Positions 34,553 through 45,816 of a stretch of DNA of 64,000 bases are shown here, one piece after another (the stretch's first letter is position 1; each line of letters opens with the position of its first letter). Below the pieces are notes generated by a model. The model saw only the letters and a list, made by a program, of their open reading frames with translations, had not been told where the DNA came from and did no database searches. Position numbers and translations under genes: made by a program. The stretch spans positions 3,775,501 to 3,839,500 of the forward strand of contig NC_070573.1 of the NCBI RefSeq assembly GCF_026914185.1. The letters are read 5' to 3'. The stretch is from Puccinia triticina. Its lineage: Eukaryota > Basidiomycota > Pucciniomycetes > Pucciniales > Pucciniaceae.

Positions 34553-36996
34553 TTGAGCAGGCAGGCAAGTCAAAGATTTTCTGCCTTTAGCATATCATCA
34601 CCCAAACCATCAACCACCCCCATTGTCATGAGGAATAGCACAAAGCGTTGCAAGGAGGCTTTGTCACCAGCATCCTCAATCTCAAGCACCCCGGCCCCAT
34701 CTGGAGCAACTTCTTGCAAGCAACAACCCCGTTGAGTAATTTATGTTGATGAAGATTCCAATCTCAAAGAAAACCCACCCGCTGCTACTGATGTTGATAC
34801 AACAACCCAGGGAAGCACTCAAAAAAATCACCGGCAGGAGCTGATGGATGAACAAGAGCTCAGTAGGTCCCCTGAAACTTGATATTTCTCGTTTATTAAA
34901 ACAATAAGAGCGCTGAATTTACCCTTTCCATTTCCCAGAAAAGGCGCAGAAATTGCACAAAAAGCAACTTAGCTCGTGCTATGCTGCTTACAAATCCCCT
35001 CAACTTTCCGAGCAACGGGACAAAAAAAGGGTGTCAAGTGATAGCCTATCCATGTAAAACGTAGGGTATTCTCTTTTTGTCGCCGTTCAGCTTTGTTCAT
35101 CTCCCCGCTCAAACTCTTTTTGACCTTTGTTAGCTGTGGCAAGAAGATCCACCGGCCGATTTATGAGGCTTCTCTGACCAATTTATCTAAGCACGTTGCC
35201 AGTTGTGTCAAGAGACAAAGTGATTCTCAAGGTTCTCAAAAGCTGGGCGCCCTTGGAATTACTGGCACCTGCGATATTGACCCACAAGAGGTAATTATAA
35301 CCCTTCCCTTCTTCATAAATTCTTGGACTAATACTGTTTTTTTCTTCCTTTCAGGTACGCCAGTTGTGTGCCATATGGTGCGCTCAAGGTGCGCGAGCTT
35401 TTTCAGCTCTCACCAAAGAAGCGCATCAAGCAATCCTGCACCCAATTGTTCAGAAGAATCTCTGTGCAGGAGACTCTCATAGAATCTCTTAAGGCAAGTA
35501 TTCCATTGCTTCTTGGTGATGTTTCAATATAATAATTCTGCTTTTTTCACTAGAATCATTGAGGTGCATTGTACTTGGGCCTTGATGCTTGGCAGGCGCC
35601 AAACAGGTTTGATGTATTAGGCACAGTGATATACCGCTTGGTTCAACAAGACAATGGTGGATTTGAATTGGACACAATGCCTCTGGACTTTGTTTGCTTA
35701 CAATGAAGCCATATAGGACTGCATTTGGCTGAAACTGTTCAGACCATTGTTGGGAAATTTGGGTTGAACGACAAGGTGATCAATCGCATATATCATTTTT
35801 CCATGTTTTTTCCCTTTGCTGATGGTTTTCTTTGTCTTCTTATAGATCTGTGGTATTGTCACCAATAACACTATAAATAACCAGGCTATGATCAAGGAGA
35901 TCAAAAAATACAAGTGGCCCCGTTTCCAAGGCAATTCACAATGGATACGTTGCTTTGCTCACATTTTGAATTTAATTTCACAAATGATCTTGCAACCTTT
36001 TGGAAGCCACAAGAAAACCAAACCAATCAACAATGATCAAGAATCTAATGATGAGGAATCGGGACATGAGGAGCCGGAGCTGGAGGATCCCGATGAACAG
36101 ATCCAACTGTATGTTTTTGATGTTTATTTGATCTCCAGTTTTTTCACTGACGAGATTGTTACATTTAGGTTTACTGGAGATTGTGGAGAAGACGACAAGG
36201 AATTTGTAGATTCTGAACAACACATACAACGCACTCTCTCAACCAAGCTCAACAATTTTGATGAGATCAAACTGGAGGAAACTGACATTAATGAGTTGAG
36301 TGACAAGGAGGAAACCAATTGATATACTTCCAAATCATGCAACAAGACACTAGCAAAGGTAAGCCATCATCTGATTTCAATTTCTTTCTATTATATTTAG
36401 CATGTACATGTACTAACTATTTTCATGATAAAAACAGTTCCATGCAATTTCAAGGAAGTTAAGTAAGTCACCAAACTCAAAAGCTTGGTTTGTGGAGCTC
36501 TGTCACATATTTGAGTGCGAGAGGCCACACAACATTGGAACCAATGTGCAAACAAGATGGAATTCTAATTTGGGGCAACTTTCCAGTATCCTGCAATGCT
36601 CCAAATGTGAGTTAATTCTTCTATCTTAATCATGACATCCATCACTGCACTTATTCAATTTATTGTATTCAAAAGCCTTGAGTGGCAGAAAGACAAACGG
36701 CTTGGGCCTGCTTGCCATCATCACATCAACAAGGATGACCTTGACTTAGCATCTGATCTGGTGGAAGTTCTCAAACCGTTCTATGAAATCACGCTTCAGA
36801 TCTCAACTTGTGGCTTGGCTTGAATACCAGATATTGTTATATTTATCAACCAGATTAGCAGCCATCTTTCCACTGCAATCTCCAACAAGAAAGAAGATTA
36901 CCCCCCCGCCTTGAGGAACGCGTGCCGTGTTGCACTTCAGCTCACAAATAAGTACTACACTCTAACTGATTGCTCCCCCCACTGCCTGGATTATCC
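34553..36996 (+). pseudogene. hAT transposase, broken and 3'-truncated
   Basis: Exons can be followed on the + strand: a Ser-rich N-terminus ending at TGA 34733-34735, a BED-finger-like CGKKIHRPIYEASLTNLSKH...C near 35130-35210, an exon to a donor GTAATT near 35291, then GIVTNNTINNQAMIKEI and GNSQWIRCFAHILNLISQMIL (hAT catalytic-core motifs) at 35845-35990. Further right are NIGTNVQTRWNS and, at the end, YPPALRNACRVALQLTNKYY, a usual hAT C-terminal block. Stops and shifts separate several exons, and the dimerisation tail is missing after about 36996. Short GT-AG introns split it. Confidence 0.78.
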
Positions 36997-37480
36997 CCTC
37001 GGATATACCCGTCCGACAAGAGCTCGGACAGGCATGTCCGACCAGATGTTGGAAAATGGCGTCCGACGGGTGGTCGAACCCACCCGTCAGATCCTCCTGT
37101 CCGAGCAGAACTCGGACATTTCTGCTCGACGGGTTCTCGAGCAGCGAGGCCCGACCACTCGTCGGACTTGCCAGTTCGTGCTGCAGTCGGCCATTGTTGC
37201 TCGAGCAGTCCTCGGACCAGATTGTCGGACAGCCTTGCCCGAGTAGACGTCGGACAAGGCTGCCTGACCAGTTCCCACTGGTCGTTTTCTGCTGTTTGAC
37301 AGGTCAGCTAGTTGGACAGAGCTGTCCGACAAGTGAGCTTGTCGGACAGGTTAGTCCGACCCTCCCATGTCCGACAAGTCCAACTCGTCGGACATGTATG
37401 TCCGACAAGTCTGACTGGTCGGACATTTTGGGTTCGACAAGTCTGACTGGTCGGACATTTTAGGTTTGACAAGTCAGCAA
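36997..37480. repeat. Cluster of TGTCCGAC/GTCGGACA palindromes
   Basis: The octamer TGTCCGAC and its complement occur repeatedly. On the right they form four regular hairpins of 26-27 bp starting at 37323, 37369, 37399 and 37431 (the last with GGTTCGAC). Inside each, ACAAGT faces its complement or a near match. The left half has looser copies. No coding frame fits. The block abuts the broken hAT transposase. It could be a MITE or foldback end, or binding sites. Confidence 0.75.
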
Positions 37481-37645
37481 TAACCTAAACCACACCCTGA
37501 AAATCCCACTAATGTAAAAAAAGAAACAATGTTTTGCAACATTTAACAACAAAATCTTGTGAACACATAAACCCATGTTCACAACAAGTCAACTGCCTTT
37601 TCTGATATTTACAAGGTGGAAACTAGGTGTAAACTAACTGTAAAC
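37481..37645. repeat. Left edge of the 21-bp minisatellite
   Basis: AT-rich sequence passes into TTTACAAGGTGGAAACTAGGTGTAAACTAACTGTAAAC, diverged units of the array that continues at 42998. The copia element at 37646 is inserted at the duplicated TAAAC. Confidence 0.6.
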
Positions 37646-38364
37646 TAAAGGACCTTGACTGTTTTTATTACTATAAACCAAAACCAGAACTAGAAAGAAT
37701 AGTGTAAGAACAAGGGATAACAATAAGATGAGAAGATAAAGATGAAGATAAACCAACCCTGTGACAATAGAGGCTATAAGAAATGAGGACAACAACGGAG
37801 ATAGGACAATAAGACTGTGATAACTGTGAGGAGGTGATGTAGATGTTAGTCAACGAGAGAATTGAGGAGAAGTTGAAGAGAGACAAGAAACAAACCCTAG
37901 GAGAATAGGCAACAATCTTTATAGAGAAGGAATGGGAAGAAATAAGGACTAGATCTAGGACAGGAACTGAGAAAGAAGAAGAAGTTAGCATTGAGGATCG
38001 GAGGAGCCATATCGACGAGAGATTAGAAATGTGGAGGTGCATTTCTCACCAAGTTGGAAGCCAGTACGGCTGTCCAAGTTAAGGCTTCACGGAGCTTGAG
38101 GTCGCGAGCAGGAGACGTTGACGTTGATGTCGACGGAAGACTAGATCTGAGTCAAGAGAGTTCGAGCGGAGTGTAGATCGGATCGATGGAAAGAGACGAT
38201 TTGAGTTAAGATCGATGCTTGAGGTCGATACCAATGGAAAGAGTGGGAGAGGAGCGATGTGTTGAGATGAGTCCGGATAGGTTAGATTTGATGATGTTGA
38301 CGGACAGCAGTGAGTGCGCCCAAGGCGCTCGAGATGCGCAGCAGAGTGCGCTCGAGTTTCAACA
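37646..38364 (-). repeat. 3' LTR of the young copia element
   Basis: 719 bp, ending …GAGTTTCAACA on the + strand, followed by CCCCCC (polypurine tract on the minus strand). The outside flank is TAAAC. Confidence 0.95.
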
Positions 38365-38370
38365 CCCCCC

Positions 38371-41300
38371 TCAACTTGGTGAGTAATGAACCAAGAAACA
38401 TTTTTCACGGAGTCTCTTGAGTGAATCGGCGCTACTTGCTTTTGTGAGAGTGTCGGCTATCATATTTTCTGAAGGAATGAGAGTGACGGTAATTTCATTT
38501 TTGCTTTTTAGGTCCCTCAGCCATTTCATCTTGATATCTAGGTGTTTCGTCTTTGAGTTTGACCCAAAATTCTTGAGTTTTTCGGCTAGACCTTGATTAT
38601 CTATGTGAAAATTTGTCGGTTCCAGTTTTTCGCTCCACAGTTCTTCAACAAGAAACTTGATCCATTGATTTTCTTGTACCCCGTCGGCTAGAGCATTGAG
38701 TTCGGCCTCAGTTGAGGATAGCGTAATATTCCGTTGCCTTTTGCTGTTCCAGGCGATGGGACAGTTTTTCCAGAAGCAAATTGAGCCGCTTCTTGATAAA
38801 CGGGTCTCTAGATCATCGGCCCATGTAGCATCGGTGAAATGTTTCAAGGAGGTCGACTGGTCAGGATCCGGTCTCAGTGTAAGATGAAGTTCTCGTGTGC
38901 CCTTCACGTATTTCCAGCAATGCATTACCTCCTTCCAGTGAGTGATGCCTGGTTCGTTGTTGAAACTGGATAAAATGGAGACTGCAGGAGCTAGATCCGG
39001 TCGCGTCCGGCGCGAGAGATAGTTGAGAATTCCGGTGAAAGTACGGTAATTGATGCCTAGTTTTGAGAATTCATCCTTTTCCTCTTGAGTTGCAGGTTTC
39101 AACTGAACCGCCACCGAAAGAGGAGTGTTAACAGCCCTGCATTCGGACAGTCCGAGCATCTTGAGACCCTTATCAATTAGTTTCTCTTGACCTAGTGATA
39201 TCGAATTGCTTGAGATTTCAACATCCATGCCTAGCAAAGTGTCCGGATCGTGAGCGGACGAGTTTGGAAAACGTTTCAGAAAAAGCTTTTCGAATATTTC
39301 GACATTCCCAACGACTATGAGATCATCGACATGAAAGAATATGTAGGAAATTTTGCTGTTGTGAATAAAAAGACAGGGATCCGATGATGATTGTTTGTAA
39401 TCAATTTCAACAAACCACGAGGTAAGCGTCTCATACCAATTCGCCGGAGCTTGCTTCAGACCGTAGAGTGATTTATTTAACTTGAGATAGGGTGCTTTGC
39501 GGGTTGAACCTTCAGGTGTTTTGATGTACAGTTCCTCCTTTAGAGGCGCGTAGAGAAAAGCACTTTTTACGTCGAATTGTCTGATAGGTAGATTTTTGTC
39601 CACAGCAAACATAAGAACTACCAGAAGGGTGGTGAATTTACCCGTGGGAGCGAATGTATCCCCATAATCTTCACCTTCCTTTTGAAGAAAACCTTGAATA
39701 CACAATCTGGCTTTCTTTCGTTTGTTTGCTGATAGGGTAGCCGGCTTGGTCTTGAAAATCCAAAGAGTACGCAAGAAAGAGTTGGGAACATCAAACATGT
39801 CTTCCCAGACCTCATGATGCTCAATATTGGACAGTTCTTCATTCAATGCTTCAGCCCACTTCTCTCTTTTGCTCGACTTCATCGCATTCTTGTAGGAGCT
39901 TGGATCAGTTGCCAAATAGGAGTATTTTGAAGGTTTAACGCAAGAAGTACGGTCTCTGAGGGTTCGAGTGATTGTGAGGGTAGGATTCAGTCCCGAGGCA
40001 ACATCGTCATCATTGGTTTCTGAACTTGTCTCTGGGTCATCTTTGTCTTCAGGTTCTTCAGTTGAGGACTTATGTTCAATATTCTCTTCCAGTTCAATGT
40101 CCCAGTCGGCTTCTTTTGTCGATGGAGACTCGTAATCAAGAAACTGTACACTCTTTGTGTCTATTAACTTTCCCTCATCAGTTAGTATGCGATATGATCT
40201 GATTTCATCGATGTACCCTATAAGTCTTCCTAATTTTCCTTTTGGTTTGAGTTTTGAATGAGACTGTTTGGGTTCCACAAGATATGATACTCGGTTGCCT
40301 ATCGGATGAAAATAGTTGATGGGGAGTGAGCGGTTTTTGAAGAGTTCAAATGGGCACTTCTTGGATCGATGAGTCGGTATTTGATTCAGAGTCAAACAGC
40401 TGACTTTGGCAAGTTCGCTCCAGAACTTTTGCGGAATTCGAGAGTCTTCTAGTATGGTTCTCAAGGATTCTAGGATCGTCCTGTTGAAGCGCTCTGCAAG
40501 ACCGTTTTGTTGAGGAGTGTAGGCATCCGAGGTTCTCTGCTTGATTAGATGGGTTTTACAATAATCTGCCATGATTTGATTTAGAAACTCGGAACCTCGA
40601 TCTGAGTGAAGAATTGAAGGATGGAATCCGAATCTCTTAGCTTCAAAATCCAGAAGAAAAGAAAGCGTGGACGGAGTATTGCTCTTGTGTTTCATAGGAA
40701 TCGCTGCACAGAATCGCGTACAGCTATCAACAATAGTGAGGATATACTTGTGTCCTTCGAAAGAAGATGGCCAGATCGGTCCTATTAAGTCTAGGTGAAT
40801 TTCTTCGAATGGTTTTGAAGCTGGTTTGTGAACCGATTTGAAAGATGCTTTGGTTATCTTAGAAACGGCGCAAGATTCGCATGTCTTCAAGATCTTTAGA
40901 GGGATACCAAGTTTCTTCCTCAGGCAATGATAGCTCACGTGTCCGAGTGATTTGTGGAGGAACTCTGCAGATGATAAGTGACTCGAGTGCTCAAGATTCT
41001 CAAATTGAAGGCAGGGTAAGTTGCCAATGTAATTGCCCGACATCACAATTTTGTTGTTTTTTAGAATTTCAAACGAGTTTTTATTTAGATGAATAATGAA
41101 GTCTTCTAGAATAAGACATCTGGCAGATAGAAGATTTACAACAATATCGGGAATATATAGTACTTGATTCAGAATGATTTCTCCGTATTTGTTTTTGAGT
41201 CGAATCGATCCTATCCCTTTAATTTCTAGCCGATCGTGTGACGAGCTAGTTTTTACACATCCTAGTTCTTTGAGTTCTAGGGTGTGAAATAATTGCAGAT

Positions 41301-42246
41301 TGGAAGTCATGTGAGCAGAAGAACCCAAGTCAAGAATGAATTGATTTGACGAGTTTGAGATTGACGAGTGAAAGGAACTGACCGAAGATTCCAATTTCGA
41401 TCCTGAGGCGGCGGCCTTTTTCTCGAAGTACTTGGTTCGCTTCTTTGGGTAAAGGTACCAGCAGTTCTCCTTCAAGTGATTGGCAGCTGTGTTATGAAAG
41501 TTCTTTCGACATTTTTTTGAATCATCGGTGAACAGAGTGATCGGATTAGAACGACTACTGGTGTTCAATAACTCTTGAGAATCAAGGTTATTTTGATGAA
41601 TTCAAAGATGATGGATTACAACGTCCAGAGTGGGTTCTTTGTCGGAGTGCGTGATTTGATTGACAATGTCCTTCATGTCAATGGGAAACTTGTGGATTAC
41701 CATGTGTCCTATGGCGTTGTCGGTGAACTCCCATCCGACTTGAATAAGCTGAGATTGATAAGTTTTCATAGATGTGATAAAGCCAGAGATGTCGTCCGAA
41801 GTAAATGGAGCTTGAAGAAAAGATTGGAAGACGTGTGCTTTGTTCGAAGTTTGAGTGGATGCGAAGAATTTGACGATTGACTTCCAGGTCTTCTTTGCGC
41901 AATCTTCATTTGAAGAGTCAACAACATTCGCTTGCACGGTAGCTTCCAACTTAGCCACAATTATCGCCTTTAAGAAGTCGTTTTTGTCAGAATTTAGCTT
42001 GTCGTCTTCAGTAGTGAGGGCCTTTTTTAGTTTACAAAGGTCCAGGAAGTTGATAACGCGTATTCTCCAGAAAGTGTAGTTGTCCAAGTTGAGTAGCGGA
42101 ATCCCTTCGATAACGGTTTTAAGTACCGAGGGAGTTACTCTGTCCATTTGATTGGGAGGGACAGACATTGTTGCAGGTGACTGGTTCTTGTTGGTTGAAG
42201 TCGAGGTGCGAGGTGATTTGACAGATTCTTTGTTGTCGGTGGACAT
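38371..42246 (-). pseudogene. Copia Gag-Pol polyprotein with a single TGA
   Basis: A frame starting at the ATG at 42244-42246 encodes Gag, then a TGA at 41602-41604. The same frame continues 1065+ codons to 38371. It contains a Gag knuckle variant (C-x4-H-x5-H-x4-C, near 41500), protease FILDLGSSAHMTSN, integrase DSCTRF / SDRGSEF / QQNGLAERFNRT, RT FDVKSAFLYAPL and FHVDDLIVVG, and RNase H TLSSTEAELNALADG. The TGA lies before the knuckle, inside Gag, so programmed readthrough at a gag-pol border is less likely than a CGA-to-TGA mutation. Otherwise it looks functional. Confidence 0.93.
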
Positions 42247-42278
42247 GTGATGAATCCGATTGTTTCGACTGTTAATTG

Positions 42279-42997
42279 TAAAGGACCTTGACTGTTTTTA
42301 TTACTATAAACCAAAACCAGAACTAGAAAGAATAGTGTAAGAACAAGGGATAACAATAAGATGAGAAGATAAAGATGAAGATAAACCAACCCTGTGACAA
42401 TAGAGGCTATAAGAAATGAGGACAACAACAGAGATAGGACAATAAGACTGTGATAACTGTGAGGAGGTGATGTAGATGTTAGTCGACGAGAGAATTGAGG
42501 AGAAGTTGAAGAGAGACAAGAAACAAACCCTAGGAGAATAGGCAACAATCTTTATAGAGAAGGAATGGGAAGAAATAAGGACTAGATCTAGGACAGGAAC
42601 TGAGAAAGAAGAAGAAGTTAGCATTGAGGATCGGAGGAGCCATATCGACGAGAGATTAGAAATGTGGAGGTGCATTTCTCACCAAGTTGGAAGCCAGTAC
42701 GGCTGTCCAAGTTAAGGCTTCACGGAGCTTGAGGTCGCGAGCAGGAGACGTTGACGTTGATGTCGACGGAAGACTAGATCTGAGTCAAGAGAGTTCGAGC
42801 GGAGTGTAGATCGGATCGATGGAAAGAGACGATTTGAGTTAAGATCGATGCTTGAGGTCGATACCGATGGAAAGAGTGGGAGAGGAGCGATGTGTTGAGA
42901 TGAGTCCGGATAGGTTAGATTTGATGATGTTGACGGACAGCAGTGAGTGCGCCCAAGGCGCTCGAGATGCGCAGCAGAGTGCGCTCGAGTTTCAACA
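42279..42997 (-). repeat. 5' LTR of the young copia element
   Basis: 719 bp without indels relative to the left LTR. The three substitutions seen are G/A transitions. The inner edge reads …ATTG next to TAAAGG, so TG would start the LTR if the two bases before TAAAGG were counted; the outer copy shows they are not part of the inserted DNA. Confidence 0.93.
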
Positions 42998-44740
42998 TAA
43001 ACCACACTTTACAAGGTGTAAGCAACCATTTACAAGGTGTAAACCACACTTTACAAGGTGTAAACCATAGTTTACAAGGTGTAAACCATAGTTTACAAAG
43101 TGTAAACCATAGTTTACAAGGTGTAAACCATAGTTTACAAAGTGTAAACCATAGTTTACAAGGTGTAAACCATAGTTTACAAAGTGTAAACCATAGTTTA
43201 CAAGGTGTAAACCATAGTTTACAAGGTGTAAACCATAGTTTACAAGGTGTAAACCATAGTTTACAAGGTGTAAACCATAGTTTACAAGGTGTAAACCATA
43301 GTTTACAAGGTGTAAACCATAGTTTACAAGGTGTAAACCATAGTTTACAAGGTGTAAACCATAGTTTACAAGGTGTGAACCATAGTTTACAAGGTGTAAA
43401 CCATAGTTTACAAGGTGTAATCCACTGTTTACAAGGTGTAAACCACCATTTAAAAGGTGGAAACCACCATGCACAAAGTGTAAATCACAGTTTACAAGGT
43501 GTAAACCACAGTTTATTGCAAGGTGAACACCACAGTTTACATGGTGTAAACCACCATACACAAGGTTTGAACCACAGTTCAACCACAGTTTACAAGGTGT
43601 AAACCACCATACACAAGGTTTGAACCACAGTTCAACCACAGTTTACAAGGTGTAAACCACAGTTTACAAGGTGTAAACCACAGTTTACAAGGTGTAAATC
43701 AGAGTTTACAAGGTGTAAACCAGAGTTTACAAGGTGTAAACCATAGTTTACAAGGTGAAAACCATAGTTTACAAGGTGTAAACCATAGTTTACAAGGTGT
43801 AATCCACTGTTTACAAGGTGTAAACCACCATTTAAAAGGTGGAAACCACCATGCACAAAGTGTAAATCACAGTTTACAAGGTGTAAACCACAGTTTAGTG
43901 CAAGGTGAACACCACAGTTTACATGGTGTAAACCACCATACACAAGGTTTGAACCACAGTTCAACCACAGTTTACAAGGTGTAAACCACCATACACAAGG
44001 TTTGAACCACAGTTCAACCACAGTTTACAAGGTGTAAACCACAGTTTACAAGGTGTAAACCACAGTTTACAAGGTGTAAACCACAGTTTACAAGGTGTAA
44101 ACCACAGCTTACAAGTTGTAAACCACAGTTTACAAGTTGTAAACCACAGTTTACAAGTTGTAAACCACAGTTTACAAGTTGTAAACCACAGTTTACAAGT
44201 TGTAAACCACAGTTTACAAGTTGTAAACCACAGTTTACAAGGTCAAAACCACAGTTTACAAGATGTAAACCACCATTTACAAGGTTTAAATCACAGTTTA
44301 CAAGGTGCAAACCATACTTTACAAGGTGTAAACCACATCTCACAAGGTTGAAACCACAGTTTACACGGTGTAAACTACCATTTACAAGGTGTAAACTACC
44401 ATTTACAAGGTGTAAACTACCATTTACAAGGTTTAAACCACAGTCTCCAAGCACAGTTTACAAGATCTAAAGCACATTTTACATAGGTGTAGACCACGGT
44501 TTACAAGGTGTAAAACACAGTTTACAAGGTGTTAACCACAGTTAATTTTACAAGATGTAAAATCAGGTTTAGAAGGTGAACACCCTGGTTTGCAAGGTGA
44601 AAAAAACTGGTTTACAAGGTACAAAGTCTGGTTGACAAGGTGTCACAAGGTGCAAACCGCAGTTTACATTGTTTAAACCAAACTTCAAATTGAAACCACA
44701 TTTTCCAAGGTGTTCATGTTGCATTGATTTTTTTGGGGGC
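42998..44740. repeat. 21-bp minisatellite of GTTTACA-AGG-TGTAAAC hairpins
   Basis: Dozens of units of about 21 bp repeat TTTACAAGGTGTAAACCATAG with variants (CACAG, AAGTTG, CAAAGT). Each unit holds the perfect inverted repeat GTTTACA/TGTAAAC with a 3-base loop. A larger duplication of roughly 390 bp is visible (about 43400-43620 resembles 43790-44010). Because 21 is divisible by three, long repeat frames such as GVNHSLQ and LHLVNYG arise on both strands; they are not genes. Confidence 0.95.
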
Positions 44741-44774
44741 TTAAATAATTGACTCTCAAAAGTTCAATTTCCAG

Positions 44775-45105
44775 TGCCAGAGGGACTATTAACAGTTCCG
44801 GAGGAACTATTAACAGTGCCAGGGGGACTATTAACAGTTCCGGAGGAACTATTAACAGTGCCAGAGGGACTATTAACAGTTCCGGAGGAACTGTTAACAG
44901 TGCCAGAGGGACTATTAACAGTTCCGGAGGAACTATTAACAGTTCTGGAGGGACTATTAACAGTTCCAGAGGAACTATTAACAGGGCCAGAGGGACTATT
45001 AACAGTTCCGGAGGAACCATTAACAGTGCCAGAGAGGGACTATTAACAGTTGCAGAGGAACTATTAACAGTTCCAGAGGCACCATTAACAGTGTCAGGCA
45101 CCTGC
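44775..45105. repeat. Second 21-bp minisatellite, GGA(G/A)CTATTAACAGT units
   Basis: About 16 units alternate GGAACTATTAACAGTTCC and GGGACTATTAACAGTGCC types. The first type is an inverted repeat GGAACT/AGTTCC. The period is again 21 bp and frames such as GTINSSG stay open; no gene is called. Diverged TTTACA-type sequence continues to about 45238. Confidence 0.9.
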
Positions 45106-45241
45106 AACTGATGCAAAACGGCCATCTATAGTGTAAACCCAAATTTCCAAGATGTCAACCTAAGCCAAACCCATGTAAACCAACATATTCCAGGTTTAAA
45201 CTACCATTGAGAAGGTGTAAAACAGCATTTAAAAGTTTTAA

Positions 45242-45391
45242 GGCCCCGTTTGGAGCCGATATAATTGCGCGATATAATCTGGAATTTTGTGACATCTGAT
45301 CAAGTTTTGGCGGACCTGATCAGATGTCACATAGGATGTCACGCAAAAAAACTCATATATCGCCCGGATTATATCGGTTCCAAACGGGGCC
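45242..45391. mobile_element. 150-bp MITE with GGCCCCGTTTGGA ends
   Basis: Terminal inverted repeats GGCCCCGTTTGGA(G/A)CC, extended as GATATAAT, match over about 24 bp with one difference. The 3-bp flanks TAA (45239-45241 and 45392-45394) suggest a PIF/Harbinger (Tourist-like) MITE. An inner palindrome GTGACATCTGATCA ... TGATCAGATGTCAC makes nearly the whole element self-complementary. No coding capacity. Confidence 0.88.
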
Positions 45392-45394
45392 TAA

Positions 45395-45816
45395 AACAAC
45401 AATTAAAACGTGTAAACCAATATTTGCAAGATGTCAACCAACCAAGGGTGAAAGTGCTGCGCTTCAAAAAGCGCAGCGGTTTTGGTGGCGGCTGTGCTGC
45501 ACTGGAAGTAGAGGCCCTGCCCGCTGCACTACCCCTTTTTTGGGTCAGGCAAGAAGGGGGGACCTGCCACTTTCAGCAGTAGCGCAGCGGAACCATTGCT
45601 GCTCTGGATGGTGCAATTCCACTAACGCTACACTAAAAGTTGGTGAAATTCCACTAGGCTACTGTTAGGGTAGCTGGCCCACCGTTGATCAAGGTCTTTG
45701 GAAATTTTGAACTTCAGAAAAAAGAGACCAATTGGAAAATATCAATGATACTCATGTTTGGAAAGAGTGGCATTCATTGAATAAAAAGAGAAAAAAAACT
45801 CCAAACTAAAAATCAA
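45395..45816. other. Non-coding, hairpin GCTGCGCTT/AAGCGCAGC
   Basis: A perfect 9-bp stem lies at 45456-45464 and 45469-45477. Related GCGCAGCGG motifs occur near 45590, so this may be a second small element. No gene is seen. Confidence 0.45.

Larger units (their letters stand above)
21004..36996 (+). mobile_element. hAT-family DNA transposon, decayed and nested
   Basis: The left end begins AGGGATGGCATAAGG and carries subterminal GGTACC/GGGTACCCG repeats. The same motif reappears at 34491 after the gypsy insertion. The transposase lies at 34553-36996. The right end is missing: sequence changes abruptly near 36997. hAT ends starting (C/T)AGGG(A/G)TGGCA and subterminal repeats are usual. The 13.3-kb gypsy element sits in the left subterminal region. 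Confidence 0.7.
37646..42997 (-). mobile_element. Young Ty1/copia retrotransposon inserted in a minisatellite
   Basis: Two 719-bp LTRs (37646-38364 and 42279-42997) differ at only three positions by eye, about 99.6% identity. The target duplication TAAAC flanks it at 37641-37645 and 42998-43002. In sense the LTR starts TGTTGAAAC and ends CCTTTA, so the ends are TG...TA and not TG...CA. A C-rich tract follows the left LTR. The Gag ATG lies only about 33 bases from the 5' LTR. The polyprotein is open apart from one TGA. Confidence 0.97.

Noticed and set aside
41602..41604. Programmed stop readthrough between Gag and Pol of the young copia
   Set aside because: The TGA lies before the Gag zinc knuckle, not at the usual border, so a point mutation is more likely.
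42998..45105. CRISPR-like appearance of regular short repeats
   Set aside because: Repeats are contiguous with no unique spacers, no cas genes are present, and the genome is fungal.
42943..45125. Long frames such as GVNHSLQ, LHLVNYG, GTINSSG and LLTVPEE repeats
   Set aside because: They are products of 21-bp arrays whose period keeps all frames open on both strands.
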